Shown here: one piece after another, positions 36,619 through 45,728 of the stretch
Numbering within the stretch: position 1 is the stretch's first letter
Layout: each line of letters opens with the position of its first letter
Assembly: GCA_965660165.1 (NCBI GenBank)
Contig: CBFHYU010000002.1
Location: 123,642-187,641 of the forward strand
DNA length: 64,000 nt
Direction of reading: 5' to 3'
From: WTJO01 sp965660165
GTDB taxonomy: Bacteria > Pseudomonadota > Alphaproteobacteria > Puniceispirillales > Puniceispirillaceae
Program-made: the position numbers and the translations under genes
Notes under the pieces: model-generated
The model's input: only the letters and a program-made list of their open reading frames with translations
Told to the model about the DNA's origin: nothing
The model's database searches: none

Positions 36619-37302
36619 ATGGCTGAAATGGCACATATATTGGTGATTGATGATGATGCCAGATTACGCGAATTACTACGCCGATTTCTTGAAGAAAGCG
36701 GCTATATGGTAACAGATGCTGAAAATGCGCTTCAGGCACGCGCCTATATGGACAGCACCCAATTTGATTTGCTGGTAATTGATGTGATGATGCCTGGCGA
36801 AACAGGGCTTGAATTTCTAAGCGCCATCCGCAAAAACACCTCAGTGCCTGCCTTGTTTCTTACCGCCCTATCCGAGACCGAAAACAGAATAGACGGGCTG
36901 TCTATCGGGGCAGATGACTATATCTCAAAGCCATTTGAACCGCGCGAGCTGATTCTGAGAATCAAAAATATTCTCAGCAGAACCACTCTTACCCCCTCTG
37001 ACAGTTCAGATATTTTATTTGGCAGTTTCTGCTATCAGCCAGACACCAAAATATTAACTGAATCAGGCCGCCGCGTTCATATCACCACCGCAGAGCAGGA
37101 ATTACTTGACTGTTTTGCCAAACACCCAAACCAGACACTCTCACGCCAAACCATATCAGAAATGCTGAATGGGCGGATGAATGGCAGATCGATAGATGTC
37201 GCGGTTGCTAGATTGCGCTCAAAGCTAGAGACAGACCCGCGCTACCCTGTATTGCTTCAGACCATCAGAGGCACAGGATGGCAATTAACAACCAACAGCT
37301 AG
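36619..37302 (+). CDS. OmpR-family response regulator, PetR-like
   Basis: A 227-residue two-domain regulator. The receiver has acidic residues D11-D13, phosphoacceptor D55 in LVIDVMMPGETG, T82 and K104 in GADDYISKPFEP. The C-terminal winged helix includes TTAEQELLDCFAKHPNQTLSR and DVAVARLRSKLE. The receiver closely resembles the PetR/FeuP-like group of alphaproteobacteria. It lies between a PetP-like gene and a histidine kinase gene, its probable phosphodonor. Confidence 0.9.
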   Translation: MAEMAHILVIDDDARLRELLRRFLEESGYMVTDAENALQARAYMDSTQFDLLVIDVMMPGETGLEFLSAIRKNTSVPALFLTALSETENRIDGLSIGADDYISKPFEPRELILRIKNILSRTTLTPSDSSDILFGSFCYQPDTKILTESGRRVHITTAEQELLDCFAKHPNQTLSRQTISEMLNGRMNGRSIDVAVARLRSKLETDPRYPVLLQTIRGTGWQLTTNS

Positions 37303-37363
37303 ACAGCGCAAGCAAAGATCATCACCATATAAGTTAAGAAAACACCACAGGAAGAACCCTTAG

Positions 37364-38686
37364 ATGCAATTACGGGACTATATGCCAAAAACCCTATTTG
37401 GGCGCATGCTAGGCATCATTATGGTACCGATGATCATTGTGCAGATTGTCACGATTTTCATTTTCTATGAGCGCCATTGGGATTCTGTGACACGTCATAT
37501 GGCATCAGGTCTTGGTAGCGAGATAGATTATATTGTCTCTCAGGCAGGCGCACTTCCAGATGAAGCGCGTCTTGAACAAATAACAAATCTTGCAGCCCGA
37601 TATTTTAGCTTCAAGCTCCGTTTTAATGCAGGCGCCATTCTTGAGCCATATGATGCGACTAGCACCAATATCCGATATTCAGAAGAGGCATTTGCAGATG
37701 TGCTGGCAAGCAGACTATCCTATCCTTGGACAATTGATCTGGAAAGCCTATCAGATTTCATCCAAATTGAGGTTCAGCTTGGCAATGGGGTGCTTGTAAT
37801 ACTGGCAGATCGCAAGCGGCTAATCAGCTCGACCAGCTGGACGTTTTTTGGCTGGACAGTTGGAAGCTCAATTTTGCTGTTCGGAATTGCTGTGTTATTT
37901 TTGAAAGCTCAGGTCAAACCAATTATCCAGCTTGCAAATGCCGCACGTTCATTAGGGCTTGGCAGACAGACAGATGATTGGCATCTGCAAGGCGCAAAAG
38001 AGGTACGTCTAGCAGGGCGCGCCTTTCAATCCATGCGGCACAGAATCAACCGCCAGCTTGCTGAACGCACTGCCATGCTTGCAGGTGTCAGCCATGATTT
38101 ACGCACGCCGCTTACCAGAATGCGCCTGCAATTAGCTTTGATGCCCTCAACGGCTGAAACAACCGCCCTTGATCAGGATGTAGGCGAGTTGGAACAGATG
38201 ATAGATGGCTATCTTGCCTTTGCGCGTGGTGAAGGCACAGAACAAACAGAAACCGCTAACCTTGCTGATATTCTAACAACCATTGTGGCTGGCTTTGAGA
38301 AAACAAATTCAGGGCGCTTGACCCTTGAGCTATCTGGCGCTGGCTTGCCAGATTTCCCCATGCGAAAACAGGCCATGAGGCGGGCATTGGAAAATATTAT
38401 CGGAAATGCAGTGCGCTATGCCAGCTATGCTGAAATCCGAGCAAAATATCGTGCAGATAATATCTTTATTTTTGTTGATGATAATGGACCAGGCATTGCC
38501 GAAGAACATCGGGCAGATGCAGTGCGCCCGTTTGTCAGGCTAGAAGAATCACGCAATAAAGAGACAGGTGGCACAGGGCTAGGCCTTGCGATTGCTAATG
38601 ATATTATTCTTGGTCATGGCGGCGAGCTTAGCTTTGATGATTCTCATCTTGGTGGGCTTAAGGTTACCATCACGCTTCCCGTCTAA
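37364..38686 (+). CDS. EnvZ-type sensor histidine kinase
   Basis: A 440-residue inner-membrane kinase: first membrane helix at about 13-35, a periplasmic sensor of about 120 residues, second membrane helix at about 160-181, HAMP linker, dimerisation domain with His244 in GVSHDLRTPLTRMRLQL, then the ATPase domain with NIIGNAVRYA, DDNGPGI and GGTGLGLAI. It is 61 bases after the response regulator gene, so the two very likely form a pair. The sensed signal is unknown. It ends 8 bases from convergent csaA. Confidence 0.92.
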   Translation: MQLRDYMPKTLFGRMLGIIMVPMIIVQIVTIFIFYERHWDSVTRHMASGLGSEIDYIVSQAGALPDEARLEQITNLAARYFSFKLRFNAGAILEPYDATSTNIRYSEEAFADVLASRLSYPWTIDLESLSDFIQIEVQLGNGVLVILADRKRLISSTSWTFFGWTVGSSILLFGIAVLFLKAQVKPIIQLANAARSLGLGRQTDDWHLQGAKEVRLAGRAFQSMRHRINRQLAERTAMLAGVSHDLRTPLTRMRLQLALMPSTAETTALDQDVGELEQMIDGYLAFARGEGTEQTETANLADILTTIVAGFEKTNSGRLTLELSGAGLPDFPMRKQAMRRALENIIGNAVRYASYAEIRAKYRADNIFIFVDDNGPGIAEEHRADAVRPFVRLEESRNKETGGTGLGLAIANDIILGHGGELSFDDSHLGGLKVTITLPV

Positions 38687-38694
38687 AAGGCCAG

Positions 38695-39045
38695 TTAATG
38701 CATATGGCTACCATCTGGCACAGGCATATCAGGGCTGATAAGCACAATATGCCCCGCATCATCTGATACACCAAGCACCAGCACCTCTGACATAAATGGC
38801 CCTATCTGGCGAGGCGCAAAATTCACCACCGCCAGTATCTGCCTGCCGACAAGCTGGTCTGGATGATAGTGATCTGTTATCTGGGCAGAGGATTTTTTCA
38901 CCCCTAACGTGCCGGCAAACTCAATCCATAATTTTATCGCAGGCTTCCGCGCTTCTGGGAATGGTTCAGCAGATATAACTGTACCTGCCCGAATATCCAA
39001 TTTTAGAAATTCATCAAAGCTAATTTGCGGGATATTTCGGCTCAT
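38695..39045 (-). CDS. csaA: CsaA-type tRNA-binding domain protein
   Basis: A 116-residue protein consisting of one OB-fold tRNA-binding domain, as found at the C-terminus of methionyl-tRNA synthetase. Key stretches are FDEFLKLDIRAGTVISAE, YHPDQLVGRQILAVVNFAPRQIG and SEVLVLGV. CsaA was described as a secretion-related chaperone in Bacillus; its proteobacterial role is unclear. Its start overlaps the end of the TetR-type gene by 4 bases (ATGA), so the two are translationally coupled. Confidence 0.9.
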   Translation of the reverse strand: MSRNIPQISFDEFLKLDIRAGTVISAEPFPEARKPAIKLWIEFAGTLGVKKSSAQITDHYHPDQLVGRQILAVVNFAPRQIGPFMSEVLVLGVSDDAGHIVLISPDMPVPDGSHMH

Positions 39046-39656
39046 GCGTCTGCCCCTTCTGGCTGGGTTTCGGGGCTTAGCACCTTCAGGCTAATTGCCC
39101 ATTCTTCTGCACGGCGCAATTCTGTATCTAGCGCATTGATGGTCTGGGACAGATCAGGGCTATCATCTTTCAACCAAACAGCGCCTGTTTTCATCACCAC
39201 GCCTGCAACCCCCTTGATACGGATGGCGCGCCGCCAGCTCGCCTTATCATCACCACTCAAAGACAGCAATTTATTCAGCGTCTGGTGAAGCTGGCATAGC
39301 ATTGCAAGCCCAAGATCAGGCCGTCTGATACAAGCCCGCTGAAGTGCCGATATACCGTGCTTATAGGGGGTGAATATTTCAAAGCGATGGATCAGCCCTT
39401 CAAGCAGCTTGTCATAAATACTAGCATCTTGCGCCTCTGCAAAATCAGCCTCGCTATCCCTCAGCGCTATCTCATCAAGCCTATCTAACACATAACAGAC
39501 AAGCTGAACCATATCTCCTGCTGTTTGATATAGCGTGCCATGTGGCAGGCTAGCACGGGTAGCAATATCCGCTAGTGTTATGTCAGAAAAATCTGTCTCA
39601 TCCAGTTCGGCAAATAATGCGGCAATTATTTTCTGGTCAATCTCTGTCATCTTCAT
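39042..39656 (-). CDS. TetR-fold protein, COQ9-like C-terminus
   Basis: 204 residues. The N-terminal 60 resemble a TetR helix-turn-helix (DITLADIATRASLPHGTLYQ, about residues 21-40). The C-terminal part (KTGAVWLKDDSPDLSQTINALD) recalls the alphaproteobacterial COQ9/TetR-like group, in which the TetR fold can bind lipid rather than act at DNA. I cannot tell a repressor from a ubiquinone-biosynthesis accessory protein. The link to csaA by a 4-base overlap and the lack of a divergent target gene are mild arguments against a classical repressor. Confidence 0.65.
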   Translation of the reverse strand: MKMTEIDQKIIAALFAELDETDFSDITLADIATRASLPHGTLYQTAGDMVQLVCYVLDRLDEIALRDSEADFAEAQDASIYDKLLEGLIHRFEIFTPYKHGISALQRACIRRPDLGLAMLCQLHQTLNKLLSLSGDDKASWRRAIRIKGVAGVVMKTGAVWLKDDSPDLSQTINALDTELRRAEEWAISLKVLSPETQPEGADA

Positions 39657-39718
39657 CCTCAGAACAGATTGCGCTATGTCTGATTATATAGCTGAAAAAC
39701 AGATTTATGCCAGTCTGG

Positions 39719-40546
39719 TTACGCCTTATTGAGCGCAATGCCTCTATCTCGTGCGGCGGTCATTGCCTCTGCCATCAGGCTAGCCAGCCCCCCTTCAGCC
39801 ATCAGGACTGATAGAGCCGCCGCCGTAGTGCCGCCTTCCGAAGTGACATTTTTGCGCAATAGCTCTGCTGGACTATCATCCACACGCATCAACGCACCTG
39901 CGCCAATTACTGTCTGACGGGCAAGCTGCATCGCAATCCCCTCATCCAGCCCCAGCTTTTTGCCAGCCTCTGCCATCGCTTCTACCAGATAAAATACATA
40001 AGCAGGCCCAGAACCAGACAGCGCTGTTACCGCATCCATTAGCGTTTCATCATCCAGCCTCACAACCTTGCCAATCGCTTCAAGCAGATGCGTTGTCATG
40101 GCCATCATCTGGTCTGTAACGCCATTCTTGGCAGTAATGGCGGTGATGCCAGCCCCTGTGGCGGCAGGTGAATTTGGCATGGCGCGGATAATGGCACTGC
40201 TTTGTGGTATCATTTCGGCCAGCCTGTCTAGTGATATACCTGCTGCAATAGACACAAATAAGCTCGTGTCATTTCCAATATGATGACAGTCTGATAGCAC
40301 CTTTGCCATTAGCTGTGGCTTTACCGCCAGCACCACAATATCAGGGACACCCACATCATCTTGTTCTGGCTGAAATGCCTGAGCATGGCTGAAACAGCGC
40401 ACCGCCTCTGATGCAAGCATCGTTGCTGTGTCATCTGTAATTGCAGGATCAATGACGCTAAATTTATCGTCTGGGCGTTTGCGTTTGCGCCAGCCATCTA
40501 GCATTGCGCTTCCCATTTTGCCATAACCAATCAGCGTAACATGCAT
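39719..40546 (-). CDS. proC: Pyrroline-5-carboxylate reductase
   Basis: Catalyses the last step of proline synthesis with NAD(P)H. The 275 residues start with the Rossmann motif LIGYGKMGSAMLDGW and continue with VVLAVKPQLM, IRAMPNSPAATGAGITAI and the C-terminal dimerisation helices with LSGSGPAYVFYLVEAMAEA and NVTSEGGTTAAAL. All family landmarks are present. It lies 28 bases after ybjN on the same strand. Confidence 0.97.
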   Translation of the reverse strand: MHVTLIGYGKMGSAMLDGWRKRKRPDDKFSVIDPAITDDTATMLASEAVRCFSHAQAFQPEQDDVGVPDIVVLAVKPQLMAKVLSDCHHIGNDTSLFVSIAAGISLDRLAEMIPQSSAIIRAMPNSPAATGAGITAITAKNGVTDQMMAMTTHLLEAIGKVVRLDDETLMDAVTALSGSGPAYVFYLVEAMAEAGKKLGLDEGIAMQLARQTVIGAGALMRVDDSPAELLRKNVTSEGGTTAAALSVLMAEGGLASLMAEAMTAARDRGIALNKA

Positions 40547-40574
40547 CTCTGCCTCTTTTGTTATGCGGCGCAGT

Positions 40575-41093
40575 TTAGGCTTCGCCTGCCACTGTCATCA
40601 TTGCCAGCCGTGTCATATGCGGTTGGGTCTGGGACGAGCGTAATAGCTGATACAATGCCGAGCTTGCCAGTTCAGCCTGCTCTACCATCACATGCACTAC
40701 ATCATCAATTTGCTGAGCAGTTGCACCGCCAGCCCCCTGCAAACTAAGCGCATATCGAAGCTGGATTTCATGCGTATCTGAGGTCAGCAGAAAATGCCCA
40801 AGCGATAAATCTTCATTCAGCACCATCAACGATAATGCTATCTGTGCCAGTTTGTTCACTGGCACCTCAAGTTCAAGCGCGCATCTGGCATATAGCGTCT
40901 GGCTAGCAACATTCCAGTCAAGATGAAGCTGATACTGGCCAAACCGTCCTGGCACATCTACCAGCAACGCATCTTCATATGCCTGACGGAAAAACCAGTC
41001 ATGTCTGACCACCAGCGCTGAAGCGAGCTTTATCGGATGGTCAATCTGGACATCTTCTGGCTGGACATATTCTGGTGATAGCGCGTGCGGCAT
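40575..41093 (-). CDS. YbjN domain-containing protein
   Basis: A 172-residue YbjN-family protein, related in fold to type III secretion chaperones. The recognisable part is the C-terminal half: VPVNKLAQIALSLMVLNEDLSLGHFLLTSD followed by LRYALSLQGAGG. The molecular function is not known; E. coli YbjN is a stress-linked regulator. It is immediately upstream of proC, a frequent alphaproteobacterial pairing. Confidence 0.85.
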   Translation of the reverse strand: MPHALSPEYVQPEDVQIDHPIKLASALVVRHDWFFRQAYEDALLVDVPGRFGQYQLHLDWNVASQTLYARCALELEVPVNKLAQIALSLMVLNEDLSLGHFLLTSDTHEIQLRYALSLQGAGGATAQQIDDVVHVMVEQAELASSALYQLLRSSQTQPHMTRLAMMTVAGEA

Positions 41094-41223
41094 AACAAAC
41101 CTTCTAATCTGACTACATGCCTGCTAAGGCTAGCAAATTCTGCCAGACAAGAAAAGGTCTCAACACAAGATTTAGTATTCACATTGCACGCTAAATACTG
41201 ATTGTTGTGGTTTATGGCTATTT

Positions 41224-41520
41224 TCAGCGTGTTTTGGCAGTGCTTTTTTTCGCTACTTTTTTTGCTTTTTGAGCTGTTTTAGGCTTTGGTGTAGTGGCAG
41301 CAAGCTGTGCTTCTAGCACTGTGATTCGGGCGGCAAGCGCTTCTATTCGGCTGATAGCTGCATCAAAATCTTCACGGGTAACAAGTGAGTCTGCATTTTG
41401 CCTACGTTCTGAATAGCCTTGTCTCATGCCTTTTAGCTCTTCACGCACGCCGCCAAGCGCAGAGGCGGCACCATTAACAATTTGGGTAATATCGGAAAAT
41501 AACTCGCCTCTTGCGCGCAT
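41224..41520 (-). CDS. UbiK/BMFP family ubiquinone-biosynthesis accessory factor
   Basis: A 98-residue protein with an amphipathic N-terminal helix (LFSDITQIVNGAASAL), a central coiled coil (EDFDAAISRIEALAARITVLEAQL) and a lysine-rich tail. This is the BMFP layout (Brucella membrane fusogenic protein); the enterobacterial homologue UbiK assists aerobic ubiquinone synthesis. The basic tail is longer than in E. coli. It diverges from lgt. Confidence 0.85.
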   Translation of the reverse strand: MRARGELFSDITQIVNGAASALGGVREELKGMRQGYSERRQNADSLVTREDFDAAISRIEALAARITVLEAQLAATTPKPKTAQKAKKVAKKSTAKTR

Positions 41521-41606
41521 CTTTCATATCCTTTTTGTAACAAATCTTTAGTGGCCTATCATGCTTAAGATAGTGATTTATTGCCAGATTGCCAGTATTA
41601 TCAACT

Positions 41607-41631
41607 GCTTTGATGAACATATATTCAAAGC
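41607..41631. promoter_or_regulatory. Dyad in the ubiK/lgt divergent region
   Basis: An inverted repeat, GCTTTGA (41607-41613) and TCAAAGC (41625-41631), with an 11-base AT-rich centre. It lies between two divergent genes and could be an operator. I found no matching copy elsewhere in the window. Confidence 0.25.
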
Positions 41632-41688
41632 TTGTCCTGACTATGATAAAGTGGCTAACATCTGCGTTCATGTGGCAACAAGAAAGTG

Positions 41689-42516
41689 ATGATGTTCAAG
41701 TTTCCTCAGATAGACCCTATCGCTATTAGCGTTGGCCCTATAGATGTGCGCTGGTATGCGCTTGCCTATATGGCTGGATTTTTACTTGGCTGGTACATAT
41801 TGCGCTCAAGCATTAAGAAATATGGCCAGCCGCTTTCCTTGCCACAGCTTGACACCCTTCTAAATGCTAGCCTGCTTGGGGTTATCTTAGGGGGGCGACT
41901 TGGCTATGTGCTATTTTATCAGCCTGATTATTATCTCGCCAACCCTTTACAAATTCTTGCCATCTGGCAGGGGGGTATGTCCTTTCACGGCGGATTTTTA
42001 GGCGTATTATGCGCTGTGATCGCGGTAGCCAGATATTATAAATTATCTATTCTGAGCATTGGGGATGCAGTGTGTATGGTTGCGCCCATCGGGCTATTTT
42101 TTGGGCGGATTGCCAATTTTATCAATGCTGAATTATATGGCCGCACCACAGATTCTATCTTTGGAATTGTATTTCCAAATGCAGGGCCGTTACCACGTCA
42201 CCCAAGTCAGCTTTATGAAGCTGCGCTAGAGGGGCTAGTGCTATTTATCATTCTATTCTGGTTCTATCGGAAAAAATACTTACCAACAGCCTCATTACGA
42301 ATAGCTGATGGCACAATTCTAGCCTATTTTCTGATTGGATATGGGCTATCACGATATTGTGTTGAATTTGCGCGCGAGCCAGATGCCCATATTGGCTATC
42401 TGATTTCGCATCCCTATTTTACCTTATCAATGGGACAAATATTAAGCCTGCCTATGATATTTGCTGGATTATTGCTGATACTCTATTTGCGTAAGGCAAA
42501 AGCGCATGCAAAATAG
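41689..42516 (+). CDS. lgt: Prolipoprotein diacylglyceryl transferase
   Basis: Inner-membrane enzyme that attaches diacylglycerol from phosphatidylglycerol to the lipobox cysteine of prolipoproteins. About 275 residues with seven membrane segments, the GGRLGYVLFY segment, the QGGMSFHGGFLG stretch and the Lgt signature GRIANFINAELYGR. The start could be GTG 41686, ATG 41689 or ATG 41692. Its last 11 bases overlap midA. Confidence 0.96.
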   Translation: MMFKFPQIDPIAISVGPIDVRWYALAYMAGFLLGWYILRSSIKKYGQPLSLPQLDTLLNASLLGVILGGRLGYVLFYQPDYYLANPLQILAIWQGGMSFHGGFLGVLCAVIAVARYYKLSILSIGDAVCMVAPIGLFFGRIANFINAELYGRTTDSIFGIVFPNAGPLPRHPSQLYEAALEGLVLFIILFWFYRKKYLPTASLRIADGTILAYFLIGYGLSRYCVEFAREPDAHIGYLISHPYFTLSMGQILSLPMIFAGLLLILYLRKAKAHAK

Positions 42517-43657
42517 CGCTCAGCAACAGCTTTTATCAGAATTGACGCATCTGTGCGCAACACATAACAGCATTTCGCTATCCAGATTTATGCAGCATGT
42601 TCTCAGCCATCCAGAATTTGGCTATTACGCTCAGAACAAGGCGATTGGCAGTGAGGGTGACTTTATCACTGCGCCTGAAATAAGCCCGCTTTTTGGTGAG
42701 ATTATTGGCGCATTTATTACCTATATCTGGCAATTATCTGGAAGCCCTGACAAGGATAATGCGATGTATTTTGAAGCAGGACCAGGAACAGGTAGCCTGC
42801 TTTGTGATATATTGCGTGTCTTTAGCCAGCATAATTGCGCCCTCAAAGACAGTCCGCTCACCCTGCTTGAAACTAGTCCCAAAATGCAGGCACAAATCCG
42901 CGCGAAGCTTACGAATGAGCCTGTTGCCAGCCAAGCCTCTGACCAGCTTGATTTTATCTCATCTCTGGAAAGCCTACCTGCACAGCCTCTATTTGGCGTT
43001 GCTAATGAATTTTTTGATGCGCTTGGGGTTGATCAGGCCATTTTCACAGAAACAGGCTGGTGCAGACATGAGGTATTCTGCACCTCATCTGGCGAATTTT
43101 ATCTCGCCGCCGCTAGCCCACTTAGCGAGGTGCAACTTAACCAGCTTGATGTGCCAAAGACGGCCGAGATAGGCACGATTATTGAATTTTCAGAACTGGC
43201 AGAAAAGCTAGCAGGCCAGCTATCAGCGCATATTGCCCACTATGGCGGCGTGTTACTGCTTGCTGATTATGGCAAGACAGATAATCTAGGCGATACTATT
43301 CAGGCTGTTAAAGCGCATAAGCCGCATCCGTTCTTCTCAGATATTGGGACAGCAGACCTCACCCATCTGGTTGATTTTTCGGCCCTAAAACGCATCGCAG
43401 ATGCACAGGGCGCACGCTTTATAGGCCCTGTTTGTCAGGCAGATTTCCTCAAAGAGCTTGGTCTGTTTGAACGCGCAGAATCGTTAAGACGAGCAGATGA
43501 TCCTCATCATAACAGACTATTGGTTGCAGCTGTTGACAGGCTGACAAATTCTGCCCAAATGGGACAGATTTTCAAAATTGCAGCCATCCTGCCCGCAGGT
43601 GAAGGCTTGCCCGCTGGTTTTTCTGCCCTTGCCAACGCGATGCCAGATAGCTCATAA
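42506..43657 (+). CDS. MidA/NDUFAF7-type SAM-dependent methyltransferase
   Basis: A 383-residue class I methyltransferase of the family containing mitochondrial NDUFAF7 (which dimethylates an arginine of complex I subunit NDUFS2) and Dictyostelium MidA. Visible motifs are GDFITAPEISPLFGE near the N-terminus, the SAM-binding YFEAGPGTGSLL, ANEFFDALGVDQ and LLADYG. By homology it may methylate the NuoD counterpart, though this is unproven in bacteria. It is in the conserved lgt-midA-pgeF operon. Confidence 0.9.
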   Translation: MQNSAQQQLLSELTHLCATHNSISLSRFMQHVLSHPEFGYYAQNKAIGSEGDFITAPEISPLFGEIIGAFITYIWQLSGSPDKDNAMYFEAGPGTGSLLCDILRVFSQHNCALKDSPLTLLETSPKMQAQIRAKLTNEPVASQASDQLDFISSLESLPAQPLFGVANEFFDALGVDQAIFTETGWCRHEVFCTSSGEFYLAAASPLSEVQLNQLDVPKTAEIGTIIEFSELAEKLAGQLSAHIAHYGGVLLLADYGKTDNLGDTIQAVKAHKPHPFFSDIGTADLTHLVDFSALKRIADAQGARFIGPVCQADFLKELGLFERAESLRRADDPHHNRLLVAAVDRLTNSAQMGQIFKIAAILPAGEGLPAGFSALANAMPDSS

Positions 43658-43687
43658 AAAAAGCCTATAACAAAGGGAGCTAGCCCA

Positions 43688-44518
43688 TTGACCGCCATAG
43701 AACATATTGCTCCGAACGGGGCGCATTATTTCAGACATGCTGATATGGATAGGGATGAGGCGATATCCTATGGTTTTTTCAGCAGACAGGGCGGCGTATC
43801 GGACGGGCTATATGCAGGGTTGAATGGCGGTTTAGGCTCAGACGATACACCTCAGCATGTTGCCCAAAATAGAGCGCTTGCCGCCTCTGCCTTTGGCGGC
43901 ACACCCTTGCCTATTGCCTCGCTATTCCAGATTCATAGCGCACATTGCGTTACCATAAATAGCCCGCCCACTGCACAGATTGCGAACAGGCCGCGCGCAG
44001 ATGCGATGGTTACAACCATGACAGAGATTTTGCTGTTATTGTTGACTGCGGACTGTCTGCCTGTCTTTTTTATAGACAAAACGCATGGCGTTATCGGCGC
44101 CGCCCATGCAGGCTGGCGCGGGGCAGTAGCGGGTATTCTGGAATCAACGACTACGGCAATGTGTAATGCTGGCGCTCGCCGTTCTGATATTACAGCCATT
44201 ATAGGGCCAGCCATCCGCCAGCCACATTATCAGATAGGCGGGGATATGGCTGACCAGATTGCTCGCCATCACAAGGGCGCAGAAACCTGCTTACTGGCAG
44301 ATGATAGCGCATCTGATACTCGCTATCTGTTCGATTTGCCACGCTTTGCTGAGCAGATATTACAACAGCAGCAGATAGGCCGCGTGCTTGATTTGGGGCT
44401 AGATACCTATGCTGATTCGGATCGATTCTACTCACATAGATGGGCAACACATCAGAAATTGCCTGATTCGGGGCGGCTTATTTCTGCTATTTCTTTACGG
44501 CGTATGATACAGGAGTAA
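43688..44518 (+). CDS. pgeF: Peptidoglycan editing factor PgeF (multicopper polyphenol oxidase family)
   Basis: A 276-residue protein of the YfiH/DUF152 family, which in E. coli removes mis-incorporated residues from peptidoglycan precursors and has related purine nucleoside phosphorylase activity. Metal-ligand motifs are FQIHSAHCV, TADCLPVFFID and GAAHAGWRGAVAG. TTG 43688 is the likely start, 8 bases after AGGGAG; no in-frame ATG gives a complete N-terminus. It is third in the lgt operon and is followed at once by a tiny open frame. Confidence 0.9.
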   Translation: MTAIEHIAPNGAHYFRHADMDRDEAISYGFFSRQGGVSDGLYAGLNGGLGSDDTPQHVAQNRALAASAFGGTPLPIASLFQIHSAHCVTINSPPTAQIANRPRADAMVTTMTEILLLLLTADCLPVFFIDKTHGVIGAAHAGWRGAVAGILESTTTAMCNAGARRSDITAIIGPAIRQPHYQIGGDMADQIARHHKGAETCLLADDSASDTRYLFDLPRFAEQILQQQQIGRVLDLGLDTYADSDRFYSHRWATHQKLPDSGRLISAISLRRMIQE

Positions 44519-44520
44519 CC

Positions 44521-44589
44521 ATGCCGCATCTATGGATATTTATTGGCTTTCTTGGTTTGGGGTTATTGGGATCATGCATCTTGTTGTAA
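44521..44589 (+). CDS. Possible 22-residue membrane or lipoprotein-like peptide
   Basis: Two bases after the pgeF stop an ATG opens a 22-codon frame preceded by AGGAG, the best ribosome site in this area. The product is one hydrophobic stretch (LWIFIGFLGLGLLG) followed by S-C-I-L-L, so it could be a single-span membrane peptide or, less likely, a minimal lipoprotein with cysteine 19. It recalls the small lipoprotein-type genes often placed at operon ends, but I know no family. Chance occurrence remains possible. Confidence 0.4.
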   Translation: MPHLWIFIGFLGLGLLGSCILL

Positions 44590-44764
44590 CCATAATGTCA
44601 TATTTCACTTGAAGCCTGAGGCCTGCATTGTTATCACATATCCTATACTATTGGACTAGCATTTCGTTTTGTTACGCCTGCTGAAACGATGCTACCAATT
44701 GCGTAAACATCGCTAATAGTTATGACAGGTTAGCGGCAAAAAATTTGGGGCTGAACGTATCCAT

Positions 44765-45697
44765 ATGAAGATTATTTCTTGCAACTCTAACCGTCCTCTG
44801 GCGGAAGCTATTGCTACCTATCTGGATGTACCTCTTACAAATGCAGATGTCAGGCGCTTTGCAGATATGGAAGTGTTTGTTGAAATCCACGAAAATGTGC
44901 GTGGTGAAGATGTATTTGTAGTGCAATCTACCTCATATCCTGCAAATGACCATGTGATGGAATTGCTGGTCACGCTTGATGCGCTCAGACGCGGCTCTGC
45001 ACGTCGTATAACTGCGGTTCTGCCCTATTATGGCTATGCGCGTCAGGACAGAAAATCAGGCCCCAGAACACCCATTTCAGCTAAATTGCTTGCCAATCTT
45101 ATCACGAAGGCAGGCGCTGACAGGGTGCTGACTATTGATTTGCATGCCGCACAGATTCAAGGCTTTTTCGACATTCCAACTGATAATCTGTATGGCGCAC
45201 CTGTATTCACAGCAGATATTCAAAAACGATATACAGATGGCAAGTTGATGATTGTATCGCCTGATGTAGGGGGCGTGGTACGTGCAAGAGCGCTGGCAAG
45301 ACGGCTAGATGCTGATTTGGCAATTATTGATAAACGCCGCCCGCAAGCAGGCGTGTCTGAAGTAATGAATATTATTGGTGATGTATCTGACAGACATTGT
45401 ATCATGGTTGATGATATTGTTGATTCTGGCGGCACCTTATGCAATGCAGCCAAAGCGTTGATGGACGCAGGTGCGCTTAGTGTCGATGCCTATGTTACGC
45501 ATGGGGTATTGTCTGGCGGCGCGGTATCCAGAGTGGCCTCATCACCGCTTACCTCGCTTGTAACAACAGATTCAATTCAAGCGACCGAAGCCTTTCGTGT
45601 GGCCAAAAACATCAGACAATTATCTGTGGCGCCGCTATTGGGCGAAGCAATTTTAAGAATAAATGAAGAAAAGTCAGTTTCTAGCCTGTTTCTATAG
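44765..45697 (+). CDS. prs: Ribose-phosphate pyrophosphokinase
   Basis: Makes PRPP from ribose 5-phosphate and ATP for purine, pyrimidine, histidine and tryptophan synthesis. The 310 residues show the flexible-loop region PYYGYARQDRKSGPRTPIS, DLHAAQIQGFFDIPTDNL and the PRPP-binding loop MVDDIVDSGGTL. The length is standard. A 175-base gap without a recognised terminator separates it from the small frame after pgeF. Confidence 0.98.
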   Translation: MKIISCNSNRPLAEAIATYLDVPLTNADVRRFADMEVFVEIHENVRGEDVFVVQSTSYPANDHVMELLVTLDALRRGSARRITAVLPYYGYARQDRKSGPRTPISAKLLANLITKAGADRVLTIDLHAAQIQGFFDIPTDNLYGAPVFTADIQKRYTDGKLMIVSPDVGGVVRARALARRLDADLAIIDKRRPQAGVSEVMNIIGDVSDRHCIMVDDIVDSGGTLCNAAKALMDAGALSVDAYVTHGVLSGGAVSRVASSPLTSLVTTDSIQATEAFRVAKNIRQLSVAPLLGEAILRINEEKSVSSLFL

Positions 45698-45728
45698 CGC
45701 TTAATGCGCCGTTACTGGCGTAATCTGC

